64,000 nucleotides of DNA, taken from the NCBI GenBank assembly GCA_026239495.1, contig CP110830.1:1550001-1614000 (forward strand), written 5' to 3'. This document shows positions 9,860 through 20,977 of the stretch, piece after piece. The stretch is from Spiroplasma phoeniceum. GTDB lineage: Bacteria > Bacillota_I > Bacilli_A > Mycoplasmatales > Mycoplasmataceae. A model generated the notes under the pieces. It did not search any database. It was given only the letters and a program-made list of their open reading frames with translations, and was not told the origin of the DNA. Every line of letters begins with the position of its first letter. Positions within the stretch are counted from its first letter, which is position 1. The translations under genes were made by a program, and so were the position numbers.

Positions 9860-10429
9860 ATGGAGAAAGCAAAACAAGATTTTCAAAAAAATGATGTTTG
9901 GTTAACAAGAATGTATTTTACGACACCAATGGAAGCTATTGCTAGAATTATGATTTTAATTGGACAAGCGGTTATGCTAGGAGTAATTATTATTGTATCG
10001 GCTTCTTTAGCAATGATTGCAACTAGTAAATTACCAATTCCTGCCGTTTTTAATAATTTTGGGTTAGCTGATGGTGTTTTTCGTGGCCTTACCATTTTTA
10101 TTGCTCTGTTTGGGATTGTCTTTTCTTTAATATTTGTAGTTCCAACATTAATTGTTCGTAATATTAAACTTTTAAAGGTAACTGGAATTATTTTTAATAC
10201 AGCCGGATGCATCTTTGTTTTACTAATGTTAGGATTAAGCATTGTTGCCTATCTTTATATTCCTGTTCGGCTAAATTTACCAGGGGTAATTATGGCTGGA
10301 CTTTGTATGTTAATGTTATTTTGAGGCAGTTTTTTATTATGATTATCAGCAATTCGTCAGCAGAAACGAATTAACCTTGCTGTTGCTGAAAGTTTAGATT
10401 TTAGTTCTAAATTAAATATAGTTGAATAG
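9860..10429 (+). CDS. Four-helix membrane protein, paralogue 1 of the RavA-ViaA operon
   Basis: 189 residues. After a 25-residue charged N-terminus there are four predicted membrane helices: about 27-53, 74-100, 106-132 and 138-165. It shares two landmarks with the proteins at 10442, 11214 and 14808. One is a Glu-x3-Arg motif entering helix 1 (PMEAIARIMILIGQ). The other is a basic loop after helix 2 (VVPTLIVRNIKLLK). The ATG at 9860 is preferred over TTG 9857 because of AGGGGA upstream. The gap to the next gene is 12 bp. No family name is known to me. The location beside ravA and viaA suggests an envelope partner, but that is inference. Confidence 0.75.
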
Positions 10430-10441
10430 GAAGGTGCTTTA

Positions 10442-11200
10442 ATGAAAAAAACAAAAAATAGTAAAACAATAAATCAAGAACAATTAGCAAAAGTAGTAAA
10501 AAAAATGCATTTTGTTGTTGATAATAGTCCGCCAATTTTAAAAAATTTAGATAAAATTGTTATTGATCACAACGTAAAATCGTTAGGGGAATATGAATTA
10601 AATCGAAAACAACAAACTCGTCCATTACCCCACCAATACAACATTGAAGCAAGTAAGTATTATTTTTCTACTAAAAGCGAAACAATAGCGAGAACTTTAA
10701 TTGTCTTTTCACAATTATTGTTAATTGTAGTTGCTCTAATATATATTCCAAAGTTAGGGCAGGTAGGAGCACAATTTATTTTTTATTTATTATCCAAATT
10801 TAAAACTCCATTTACTGATCAAATTGTAGCAATTGGTCAACCAATTGTAATTGGAATAATTATTTTATTAGCTATTTTATGGTTTACAACATTCTTTTTT
10901 ATAACAATTCCAATTTTAATTACTAAAACATTAAAAACTGTTAATATTTGAATAATTATTGTTAGTATTGTTGGTAATATTAATTGCTTTTCAATTCTTG
11001 GATTAGCTATTTTACAATTTATTTATGCTAAAAATTCAGTTGTTGGATTAAATATTAACCCATTTGTTTTACCTTCAATTGCGATTGTTGCTTTTTGTTG
11101 TTTTATATTGGGGTGCTTATTTTTAAAAAGTGATCGTAAAAAATATCAAACCAAATTAGAAAATGAAATATCAAACCAAATTAGAGCACTAAGAGAGTAA
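10442..11200 (+). CDS. Four-helix membrane protein, paralogue 2 of the RavA-ViaA operon
   Basis: 252 residues. A long polar N-terminal domain (about 75 residues, beginning MKKTKNSKTINQEQ) precedes the shared motif KSETIARTLIVFSQ and helix 1. Helix 2 ends TTFFFITIPILITKTLK, matching the basic loop of paralogue 1. Two more helices follow (NIWIIIVSIVG and LPSIAIVAFCCFILG). The tail is charged and contains a short tandem duplication (KYQTKLENEISNQIR). AGGAAGG precedes the start and the next ATG is 13 bp downstream. Cytoplasmic N- and C-termini are likely from the positive charges. Confidence 0.72.
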
Positions 11201-11213
11201 GGAAAAAACTATT

Positions 11214-11918
11214 ATGTTAACAAAAATTAGTTCAAAACGAGATGAATTAGCACTCCAATGAAATACACGAATTGAAGTTGCAGCACGTTTATTAGTTATT
11301 AGTTTTTCCATTTTAGGAACTTTTATGGGTTATTTTATTATTGCTGGTTGTGCAATGGCTTATAATAATATTAAAAATTTAACAGGTGTTATTTCCCATC
11401 GAACTTATGAATTACATTATATTATTGCTGGTATTGTTGGTTTAATTTGTGCTTGTTTTTTCTTTTGTTTTATTGGCTTGCCATATGTAAGATTAAAAAA
11501 AGCAGCTAGTTTTAAAAGTTGAATTATTATTTCAAGTATTTTTGCAATAATATATTATACAACATGCGCTACCTTGGCAGTAATTTTTATTAATATGTTT
11601 AACACTATGAATAATTATTTTATTGTAGGTTTTACTTTACTTATTATTTGTTTTTTAGTAATTTTTTTATTATATTTTTTATTATGACGTGAAGTAAAAA
11701 AACAATGAATTTTACGAAAAAAATTTGAGTATTTAGCAGATGAAGAACAAATGAAACAAGTAGAAACAAAATTAGCAAATTTAGAATTGCGACGTCAGCG
11801 CCCTGTTGAATTAGAAACAATTAAGTATAATAAAGAAAAGTATATTTTAAATAATTTAAAGGAAAAAAAGAAAAATATTTATGTACAAAAACCTGTTTTA
11901 GAAGAGCAAGAACAATAA
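11214..11918 (+). CDS. Four-helix membrane protein, paralogue 3 of the RavA-ViaA operon
   Basis: 234 residues. The motif TRIEVAARLLVISFS opens helix 1 (about residues 22-48). Helix 2 ends IGLPYVRLKKAASFKSW, again the Pro-then-basic loop. Helices 3 and 4 follow. The C-terminus is a 75-residue coiled-coil-prone, Lys/Glu-rich cytoplasmic tail (EEQMKQVETKLANLELRRQ), longer than in the paralogues and a plausible docking site for cytosolic proteins such as RavA or ViaA. Several TGA Trp codons. The start is chosen as the first ATG after AGGAAAAAAC; the ribosome site is weak. Confidence 0.72.
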
Positions 11919-11974
11919 GCTTTAAAATCATCTAAACAAGAATAATATAATAAATATTATAGGGGACTGTATTA

Positions 11975-14413
11975 ATGAATAAAGAAGATAACAATAATAA
12001 TGTGGTGAAATTAAAAACTCAAACAGTTCGTCGAAAAATTTATCGGAAAGCAAATTTAATTTTTTTTGCTATTATTGCAATAATAGCAATTACTGCTGGG
12101 TTAGGCGGAGTTATTTATTCAATTATTTCTGCTTCTTTTTATCATGATAAAAATCCGTGAGCAAATGCTATTTTGTTAGATGATAAAATTACAAAAAAGG
12201 TTAATTCACAACTGTCAAAAGCATTAGTTGATTCTAATGGGGTTGCAAAACCAGATCATTTAACTAGTTATGTTTGGTTTAATCCTGGTGAAAAAGATGG
12301 AATTGATATTTATGCTAATCTAACTAATATTCAAATTATTCAAGATATTTTTTCAAAAAATAATTGAATTGAAGATAATTTAAGTATTGTTGAAACAATG
12401 CTAAAAGGAACAGGGGCTAGTTTATCAGGAACCAAAGTAATTTATCAAAATAATCTTTTGAATTTAGTTCTGCTACCAAAAATTTTATCTTATCCATATA
12501 ATGATGGTGATGATAAATATGGTTTAGTAACAATTGTCCCGGCAGATTATCAACAAGGACTCTTTGCATATAAAGTTCGTTTTGCTTTGCAATTAATTGC
12601 AACTGATTTTGCTGGTTATTATATTGATTTAAAGAAAACATTTGATTATACATATGATACAACAGAGGGTGCTTTTACAGTTGCTTTAACATTAAGTCAA
12701 CTTTTAAATTTAATTACCAACCAAAAAATTATTAATTTAGTTCAGAAATATCATATTAGATTAGATAGTGACAATGAAGTAATTTTAAATAGTCTTTTAA
12801 GTGAATATTATCCAATTGCAAAACCAGATAATAGTATTCTTATTAATGAAGAAATTGCAAACAAATATGATGTTCCTTTTGCGCCAATTGTTAAAACGCC
12901 GTCGGCAAGTGACTTAATATTAAATATTAAGTATGATTCTAAAAAATTTAGTTCATTGCAGCAATTTGGTGCTAATCTTTTTAATTATCATGATAAAAAT
13001 TATTCAGCAATTGCTAATATTTTTACTAAAATTGGAGTTATAATGCCAACATTTGAAAATGTTAAAAATAGTTATGATTTATATGATCGAAACAGTGAAG
13101 ATACTTTTCTTGCTGATGGAATGATTGACCAACGAGTAAACTTTTATCGAGGATTTATTAAGGAAATGGGGGTTGATTCCGATAATATTACTGATAAGTT
13201 TAATTATGTTACTAATGATAATAGCCATTATGTTTGAGGATCAGAACATCAAATTTTTTATAATGAAGTTAAAATTAAATTTTTAAATATTAATAACAAT
13301 TTATGAAATAATATTTATCGAAGTCCAACTAAAATTTACTATGACCAACAACGCTATACAAATACTTCAATTAATTTACAAGCATTTGATTTATCGGCAA
13401 ATGTTAAAGATGTTATTGAAAAAGTTCAATATGATGATTCTGCAGTAGAAATTGATCGTCGTTTAACAAATCAAAGTGGAATTATTAAAACTAATTTAAA
13501 AGATTATTTATTAAAGCAATTAAATAATCCCTATATTAAAATTCATAATATTGTAAAAGAGATTACTGTTGGTGTTACAAATAATGCTTCTAAAATTGAA
13601 GGAACAGTTTTTGTAAAACAGTCACCTATTAATGGAACTTTGCGTGGGAATTATAATAAATTATATCAAGATAAATTGTTAACTTTACCAAAAATTGACA
13701 TTACAGTACGTTTTTCTTATGATGGCACTAACAGTAACACCTATAATTTATCTTATCAATATGATGTTTCATCTAAAGTAGTTAAAGATTGACGTGGTGT
13801 TGATAAAAATAATCTCAGTGTTTTACAAAGTCATTTTAACTTTTTTGAAAATTATACAACCCTTGATAAAATAACAAGTTTAGAAAACGATTATCGTGAA
13901 GAAATAATTAATGTTGCTAATATATGAGAAAATAATAATCCAATGGGAGCAGAAAATAAAGATAATAATTATCCCGTTGAATTTTCAAATCGAAATTCGT
14001 TTGCAATTAAGTTAAATCAAGTTAATGTTGGACGGAATAATAACAATAATTTACGATTTGGAACCTATAATGCTAGTGTGACAGCAACAAAAGGATCACT
14101 AAATTATCAAGGAACATTCACAACTAATTCAATTTATGTAAAAGCAGCGCCAATTGAGCATCTTACAGCACCATTATTGTTTGCAGATAGTTCATGGACA
14201 CAGCAAAAAGCTTATCGACAAATTAAAACTAGTATTTTAAGTCAAGCTGCAAGATATGGTTTAAATTTAACAGATAGTGATTTTATGATTAGTGGAATTT
14301 CAGAAAATAATGTTGAAAAATTACCAACTGGGAACAAAGCAATTACCGTTACTGCTGTGGGAAAGGATAATGTTGTTACTGGAACAGCATTTGTTGATTT
14401 AATTGTAAATTAA
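11975..14413 (+). CDS. Large single-pass membrane protein with extracellular domains
   Basis: 812 residues. There is a short basic cytoplasmic N-terminus (VRRKIYRK), one transmembrane helix (about residues 28-53, LIFFAIIAIIAITAGLGGVIYSI), then about 760 polar, Asn-rich extracellular residues without Cys. The last about 90 residues resemble the Ig-like repeat of spiralin-type proteins: a helix-rich lead (QIKTSILSQAARYGLNLTDSDF) followed by strands ending GTAFVDLIVN. It sits inside the operon between paralogues 3 and 4. AGGGGA precedes the ATG. The frame continues after the stop (see next entry), so the protein was probably longer. A role as surface adhesin or envelope-stress sensor is only inferred. 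Confidence 0.72.
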
Positions 14414-14716
14414 GTTAATATTAGAAAATATAATAGTGCACTTAAACTAGGCTTTCAAAAAGTAAATGATTCAATTGGTGAAATAATAAACAGTATTTTT
14501 GCACAATTACAACAATTAGTTAATAAAGATAAATATAACATTGTAAATTTCCGTGAATATTTTAATGTTATTATTTTGACTGAAGACAATCGCGAATTAG
14601 ATGCTAATGATGTCTTTTTAGAAGAAGGTAATTATTGATATTATATTAAAGTAACAAGTTCTGGAGCAAAATATTTTGAGGGAACGATATAAAATATTTT
14701 GATTGTTAAAAAATAG
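14414..14716 (+). pseudogene. Former C-terminal domain of the ectodomain protein, cut off by a stop
   Basis: Directly after the TAA at 14411-14413 the same frame stays open for about 90 codons (VNIRKYNSALKLGFQKVND to KYFEGTI) before a second TAA, then NILIVKK and a final TAG. Its layout (helical lead, FREYFNVIILTED, terminal strands) repeats that of the preceding domain. The simplest reading is loss of one or two terminal Ig-like domains by point mutation; suppression of the stop cannot be excluded. Confidence 0.6.
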
Positions 14717-14807
14717 GAAAAAAATAATTTAATTGCCTAAATTTAGGGAAAATGTTAAAATGTTTACACAAATTTAAAATAGGGTTAAATACCAAAGGGG
14801 GGGCAAA

Positions 14808-15476
14808 ATGTTTAAAAATAAGCCAACATATGGAAGTAAATTTCCAGATTTAGAGTTGCTTGATACCGAAGAAGAACGCCTAAAATATGAGGAGGAAGTT
14901 AAAGAATTGTCTAAACAGGAGCAGAAACGTTTTAGTTATTTGTCACCAACTCAGCACAATGATTTTTCACAACGACGAATGTTTTGGGATAGTCCACTTG
15001 AACGAGTAGGGCGAAGTTTTATTATTTTTGGACAGTTAGTAGCAATTGTTTTAGCTTATTTTGTTGGTCAAAAGGCAATTTTAGTTTCTTTAAGTAATTA
15101 TCTTGATCCAAATATTAAAGTTTTTGCTGAGATTTATGTTAAAGACCTTTTAAGTTATGGGTTTTTATTTCTTAGTTTATTATTTAGTTTATTATATTTT
15201 ATTCCGATGGCAGTGGCTCGAACTGCGGGTGCTATTTATGGATGAGGTATTGCTTATATTATGTTAGCAATTTTATATTTTTTATTTGTTGAAATTTTAT
15301 GTGCAATTTTATTGATTCTAGGAAGTATTAAAGGAAATCCAGCTGAACCAATTAATATTTGATTATTAGTTTTTATTGTTTTGGTTCTAACAATTACTTC
15401 TATTTGAATTGTTGGAGCATGCCTATTAATTGTTAAATCAGATGATGTTAAACGAATAATTAATTTAGAAGTTTAG
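14808..15476 (+). CDS. Four-helix membrane protein, paralogue 4 of the RavA-ViaA operon
   Basis: 222 residues. The N-terminal cytoplasmic part is Glu-rich ([22 protein letters not shown]). The motif [15 protein letters not shown] leads into helix 1. Helix 2 ends [17 protein letters not shown], then two further helices. It fits the same family as the proteins at 9860, 10442 and 11214. The GGGGGGG-type ribosome site (14799-14805) is strong. The gap to ravA is 16 bp, so co-transcription with the ATPase is very likely. Confidence 0.74.
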
Positions 15477-15492
15477 GAGAAAAAAGAAAATT

Positions 15493-17031
15493 ATGATACT
15501 TACAGAAAGATTAGAAGAATTGACCAAACAATTACAACAAAATGTTTATGAAAAAGAAGAAATTTTTAATTTATCAATGTTAGCGATGCTAAGTGGTGAA
15601 TCAATTTTTCTTTTAGGAAAACCGGGAATTGCTAAATCGTTAGTTTCACGTCGTTTAAAGCATGCTTTTAAAAATGGCACTATTTTTGAATATTTAATGA
15701 ATCGTTTTTCAACACCAGAAGAAATTTTTGGACCAATTTCAATTGAAGATTTACAAAAAGGAGTATATAAGCGCTTAATTGATAAATATTTACCAACGGC
15801 TGAAATTGTATTTTTAGATGAAATTTGAAAAGCGGGACCATCAATTCAAAATACTTTATTAACAATTATTAATGAAAAGATTTTTCGTAATGCTGGAGTA
15901 GATATAAAAGTGCCAATGAAATTATTAATTTCAGCGTCAAATGAGTTGCCAGCAGAAGGACAAGGTCTTGAAGCGTTATATGACCGTTTTATTATTCGTT
16001 ATATTGCACAAGGGTTAAAAGATGAAGAAAACTTTAATGATATGATTGCTGGAGTAACTGAATTGGATGTAAAAGTTGATGAAGCTTTACAAATTACACA
16101 TGAAGAATATGATACATGACGAAAAGAAATTAATAAGATTAAAATAACACCAGTAACTTTTGATTTTATTTCTCGATTTCGAAAAGCAATGTATATTGCG
16201 ACTGAAGGTGAATCTTATATTTCAGATCGTCGTTGAAAGAAGATTGCTCATTTAATGAAAGCTTCAGCATTTTATAATGGTCGTGATACAGTTGATAAAG
16301 CTGATTGGTTAGTCATTCCATATTGTATTTGAGATGATGAACAACAAGAAGAAACATATAATGCTATTTTTAATGAATTTTATTTAGATGCTTTAACGTA
16401 TGATGTTCGTGAAAAAAAGAATCGTTTAAGCAAAGAATTAGAAGAATTATCCGTTCAGTATGAAGATAGCCAAGAAGTTAATAGTCGCAAAAGTGAATAT
16501 TTGGATGTTTTTGATGGAAAATTACAAGGAACATTTCATCGAATTTTTTGAAAAAATCAACAGAATCCAATTTGTTTTATTCGTGCTGAAGATTTTATTG
16601 ATGCTCGTCATAATAAGACACAACCCACATTAATTGAATTATATTATGGTGAAGATTTAGATAATATGGCTGATGTTTTGCAAACAGAGATTAGTTATGT
16701 TAATGATAGTACTTTTAAAATTATTAAAACAAATGAAGAAATTAAAATTGAAATTAAGAATTCAAAAGTGGATAATAATTCAAAACTTGAAAAAATAATT
16801 TTAGCTGTTGAACGAGAAATTGATAGTTTAACAACTGCTTTTCCGGATGAAAAAGAACGATTATTATCTTTAAATTGTCTCTTTTTTAAAGAACGTTTTA
16901 TTTTGGCAGTTAATAATGCCTTTAGTGATAATAAAATAAATTTTAATGAAAATTGGTTAGAATTAGAACAATTTTCAAATTCAGAGCAAAAAATAAATAA
17001 TAGTAATTTTGAACAATTAACAAAAAATTAA
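15493..17031 (+). CDS. ravA: MoxR-type AAA+ ATPase of the RavA group
   Basis: 512 residues (E. coli RavA is about 500). Walker A is GKPGIAKS at 42-49, with the Ile-Ala-Lys-Ser form typical of RavA. Walker B is IVFLDE (Asp109-Glu110). Sensor-1 is SASNE, and the arginine-finger region is [10 protein letters not shown]. After the AAA+ module (about 1-300) comes a coiled-coil region ([15 protein letters not shown]) and a C-terminal region in the place of the LARA/triple-helical part of RavA. Start at 15493 after AGGAGAAAAAAG. It is 26 bp upstream of the ViaA-like gene, the classic RavA-ViaA pair. Known family role: hexameric chaperone-like ATPase acting with ViaA at the membrane; substrates in Spiroplasma are unknown. 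Confidence 0.88.
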
Positions 17032-17057
17032 ATGATTAAAACAAAGGAGGATTTAAT

Positions 17058-18617
17058 GTGAATCCATATTTAGAGCAAAAAGCGGGAGTTCAACTAGCTA
17101 GTAAGTTAACAGCATTAAAAAATACGGATTTAGTTAATCCAAGTTTTGCTCTGATGAAAACAACGAACCGCTGATTAAGTGAAATGTTTGACCAAACTGT
17201 TAATAATTTTTATGATCATCAAATTGAAAATGAAATTATGAAAATTAAGTTAGATTCAAATATCGAAAAAGAAATTTATTTATTTCATTGGATTAAAGTT
17301 AATGGTTATTATGGTTTAAAAAAGAATTATGCTTCAACACAAGATTTTTTGTTTAAAGTTAATTCGCCATTTTATGATCGACTAAATTATTATCGTTATG
17401 AATTTAATAAAAAACAAAATAATAATCCAAATATGTTATTTCGTGATTTTATTGGAATTTGAGAATCCATTTTAATTAAAAGAATTAATGATTATCGTTT
17501 TGCAAAAATTGAAGAATTAAGAACAAAGTTTATGCAAGATTTATATAATAAAGTGGAAATTTATAATAAAGCTAATAGTTTATTAAAAACAGTATGAAAC
17601 TTTTTTGGCAAAATATGAAATCCATCAGAACTAAAAAAAGGTGTTAATATGTCAGTCATTGATAAATTTGCAAAATTTTTGGAAACTAATCCGGCAATTA
17701 TGGAAATTGCAACATTATTAGGGCGTTTTCAAGGTAAAAGTAATTTAATTGAACAACGAATTTTAGAAGAAATTGTAATGGATTATGAGTGAAAACCAAT
17801 TGGCTCTTCACCAGAAGAAATTATTGGAGCAACTGAATCTAAAGATTTAGAACATATGTTTCCCGCCGAATTAGTTTTATTAAAAGATCCAGTTTTAAAA
17901 TATATTTTTTATAAAAAATATATTGAGGACAAATTAACAACATTTGAATTTTTATCACAAGATAAAGTTCCCAAAGAACAAATTAAATTACGAACAATTG
18001 AAACATATGTTCCTGAAGAAAAAGGACCAATCATTTTATCAATTGATACCTCTTATTCAATGCGAGGTAGTCCCGAACAAATTGCTAAAGCTATTGCTTT
18101 AGCAATTGCAAAAATTGCTTTAGCAGAGCATCGCCCTTGCTACATGATTAATTTTTCTAAAAGTTTAGATGTTTATAATTTATCTTCTTTAAAAGATTCA
18201 CTACCAAAATTAATTGAATTTTTGTCAAAAAGTTTTGCTGGGGACACAGATGTTGAGCCAGCATTAGAACATACCTTAACAGTAATGGATAGTAATGAAT
18301 ATTTTAATGCTGATTTGTTATTAATTAGTGATTTTTTAACTTCTGATTTATCACTTGATTTAATAACAAAGATAAATTTATTAAAACAGCGTCGGAATCG
18401 CTTTCATGCTATTGTTATTGGGAAAATGGGTGCAGAAAATGTAGAAATAATTTTTAATAATGCTTGAATTTATGACCCACGTGATCCATTTGCTTCAGAA
18501 CGAATAATTGCTTCGTTAACAGGGCAAATTGTAAAGAAATATGATAAAGTTCCTAATGCAAAAGCAATTTTAGGACAAATGAGAACTGCAAAGGAGATTA
18601 GCAAAAATGTTAAGTAA
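17058..18617 (+). CDS. viaA: VWA-domain protein of the ViaA group
   Basis: 519 residues from GTG 17058, which follows AAAGGAGG. The nearby ATG at 17056 is out of frame. The N-terminal about 310 residues are helical (ViaA-like). The C-terminal VWA domain has a complete MIDAS: DTSYS (Asp330, Ser332, Ser334), a Thr in FAGDTDVEP, and LLISDF. Length and order match E. coli ViaA (483 residues), the partner that stimulates RavA and binds phospholipid. The adjacent membrane paralogues in this operon are not part of the E. coli arrangement and make the locus unusual. Several TGA Trp codons. It appears intact. Confidence 0.86.
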
Positions 18618-18885
18618 CAATACCTTTAATTATTTATTAGAAAACTAAAAAAAATTAGATAAGAATATTTTAACAAAATTTAACTTAAATGATAATGAAA
18701 TATTTGAGAAATGAATTTTGGCTTTTTAGTTGAGTTGGCAGAATTTATTAATGAACAAGGTGATTTTAAATATTTAAGTGTCAAACTGGCTTCAACAAAA
18801 GATATTTTATTAGAATAATATATTGATACAATTCATTTTTTAATTGATGGCATAAATTATTCGGTTGGTATTGCTTTATTTTAAT
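18607..18885 (+). pseudogene. Small decayed gene at the end of the RavA-ViaA operon
   Basis: An ATG overlapping the end of viaA starts MLSNNTFNYLLEN, followed quickly by a TAA. After a frame change near 18720 the coding signal resumes as FGFLVELAEFINEQGDFKYLSVKLASTKDILLE, then a stop and YIDTIHFLIDGINYSVGIALF. The overlapping start indicates that it was the last operon member. Unknown family; non-functional as read. Confidence 0.5.
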
Positions 18886-19046
18886 AAATATTTGTCTATT
18901 AAAATAAAATTTCTAATAAAAAGATAAATTTATCTTTTTTAATTAATTTAATAATAACATAAAAGTAATAATTTACAATACAAAAAATAATAATTTGCAA
19001 ATTATTTAATAAATTTATTTTAAATTATTGATTTTTACTTTAAATT

Positions 19047-20817
19047 TTATACAAAAGCTTGTTCTTGGTGAGCAAAATTTTTATTTATTAAAAATTGTTT
19101 ATTATTATTATTTTCATTTCTAAAATAACAATCATATTCTTTTTCATTTTTTTTGTTTAATTTATTAAAATAAAACCCAATTAAATTAACACCATTTTCT
19201 TTCGCCATTTTCATTGCAATAATATTTTTAAAAACTTTTTCACTATATGATTTATCACCATATCCTTTTAATCATTTTACATTATGAGAAATTTGTGGCC
19301 CAGCACAAGACCCCATGTATCAATCATCTTTATAAACTTTAATACCATCAGAATTATTTTTGACATATTTAATGAAATCTTTGATTTTATCTTTTTTATC
19401 TTTTAAAAATAAGTATTCTTTAATATTTTTTTCTTGTATTTAATTTTTTTAAATATTTTATCGCTTCATCAGGATTGCCATTTTTAAATAATTTATTCAT
19501 ATCTCAATAAATTTGTTTTCTTATTTTTTCATTATCGGTTAAATTTTTAGTAAGTTTTATTATTAGATAAGGAAATATTGTTTTTAATTCTTTCATTAGA
19601 CTTCTTGCATAACCCATTAAAATAATTTCAAATATTTGTAAAAAGGGGTTAATATAAAATTATAATTTTAATTAATTATGTCTTTTATTTAAAAATTTAA
19701 TATTTTGCCACAACGAAAAATTATTTTATTATTCAAATTCGTTAATTTTAAATAAATCTTTTATGATAACTATAATAATTGTAAATTATAAATTGAAGCA
19801 ATTAAATTAAATCTTAAACTAAATCGTTTTCTACGATTTATATATTTTTCTGTAATAATTTTAAATTTTTTAAGAATAGCAAAAATATTTTCAATAATAA
19901 TTCTTATTTTTGAAACTACTCTATTATGTTGTTTTTGTTCTTTATTTAAATGTTTTTTCTTAGTTTTCTTTGTGGGCATTATAACATTATTGTGAATTTT
20001 TTGTATTCCTTGATAACCACTATCAACTATTAATTTGGTATTTTTTAAAATTGCGATTTTTGATTCTTTAAATAAAGCATAATCGTATTTTTTACCAAGT
20101 GAAAAACTTGTTGCAATAATTTTTTTGGTTTCTTGTTCGATAATTACTTGTGTTTTAATAGTGTGTTTTTTCTTTTTACCAGAATAAGATTGTTTTTGTC
20201 TTTTTTTGGGCGTTGGATTGGGGTTTCGGTAGCATCAATAATAATAGTTTTATCATTAAAATAATCATTTATTAGTGCTTTTTTACCAGCAACTTGCTGA
20301 AAATCAGGGTGTTTAATTAAAATATCTTCAATTCACTTGATATTGCGATAACAATTAGCTTCACTAATTCCGAAATTTTTTCCAAGATGAAAATAAGTTC
20401 GATATTCTCGTCAATACGATAAAGTCATCAATAATCGATTTTCTAGTGATAATTTATTAGCTTTGCCACCTTTTTTAAATTTTTCTATTTCAGCTACTTG
20501 TAAAATATCTAACATTTTATTAAAAATATCTTGTTTTATTCCTGTTAATCTTAATCATTCTTTATCATTAATATTTTTAAATTCATCAAATTTCATAATT
20601 TAATATCCTCATAAATTATATTTTATAATAATATTTTAATAATAAAACCAGGTATCGCAAGAAGTCTATTAAATGAAATTGATCTAAAATAAAAATTGCC
20701 CCAATTTCATTAGCAAATTTTTGGATTAATTTTGCTCCATCACCCGCTAGTGTTAACTTACAATTTTCAATATTAAAATTTTGATTTAAAAAATGTGGTT
20801 GTATGTATTATTTAAGG
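19047..20817 (-). pseudogene. ISLre2/UPF0236-type transposase relic split by an IS5 copy
   Basis: Removing the IS at 19598-20667 and one ATT joins LAGDGAKLIQKFANEIGAIFILDQFHL to MKELKTIFPYLIIKL. This is equivalent to the LGDGALWIKNMV..DKFHL segment of the neighbouring transposase at 20978-22323. The C-terminus has the family signature DDWYMGSCAGPQISHNVKWLKGYGDKSYSE. A frameshift occurs near 19438, and the N-terminal half is missing beyond 20817. This is a second, divergent ISLre2 lineage. Confidence 0.7.
19598..20667 (-). mobile_element. IS5-family insertion sequence, subtype B, apparently intact
   Basis: Flanked by ATT (19595-19597, 20668-20670). The transposase starts at 20596 (MKFDEFKNINDKEW) and ends at 19770. 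It is read as ORFA up to IQRPKKD, then by a -1 shift on A7G into ORFB (KQSYSGKKKKHTIKTQ). No stop interrupts the fused product (275 residues). DDE residues lie in IIIDATETP, LIVDSGYQG and RIIIENIFAILKKFK. Ends are AGACTTCTTGCATAACCC and GGTATCGCAAGAAGTCT. Potentially active. Confidence 0.9.
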
Positions 20818-20977
20818 GTTTTAATTAATATCTTAGAAATTGTGGAATAATATGACACTTACTTAATTAAATTGTATTACTTTTAATTTTATTGTCAATA
20901 TATTTTTTCATTATTTTTAAATTTTTCCACGACAAAAATACATGTTTATTAAAGTTATTTAATTTATTTAGATAAAA

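Noticed and set aside
9883-10242. Minus-strand 119-codon ORF inside the first four-helix gene
   Set aside because: Antisense shadow of a hydrophobic coding region.
19047-19597. New toxin or enzyme gene
   Set aside because: At first sight a stand-alone protein. After removing the IS and reading through, it is the C-terminal part of an ISLre2/UPF0236 transposase.
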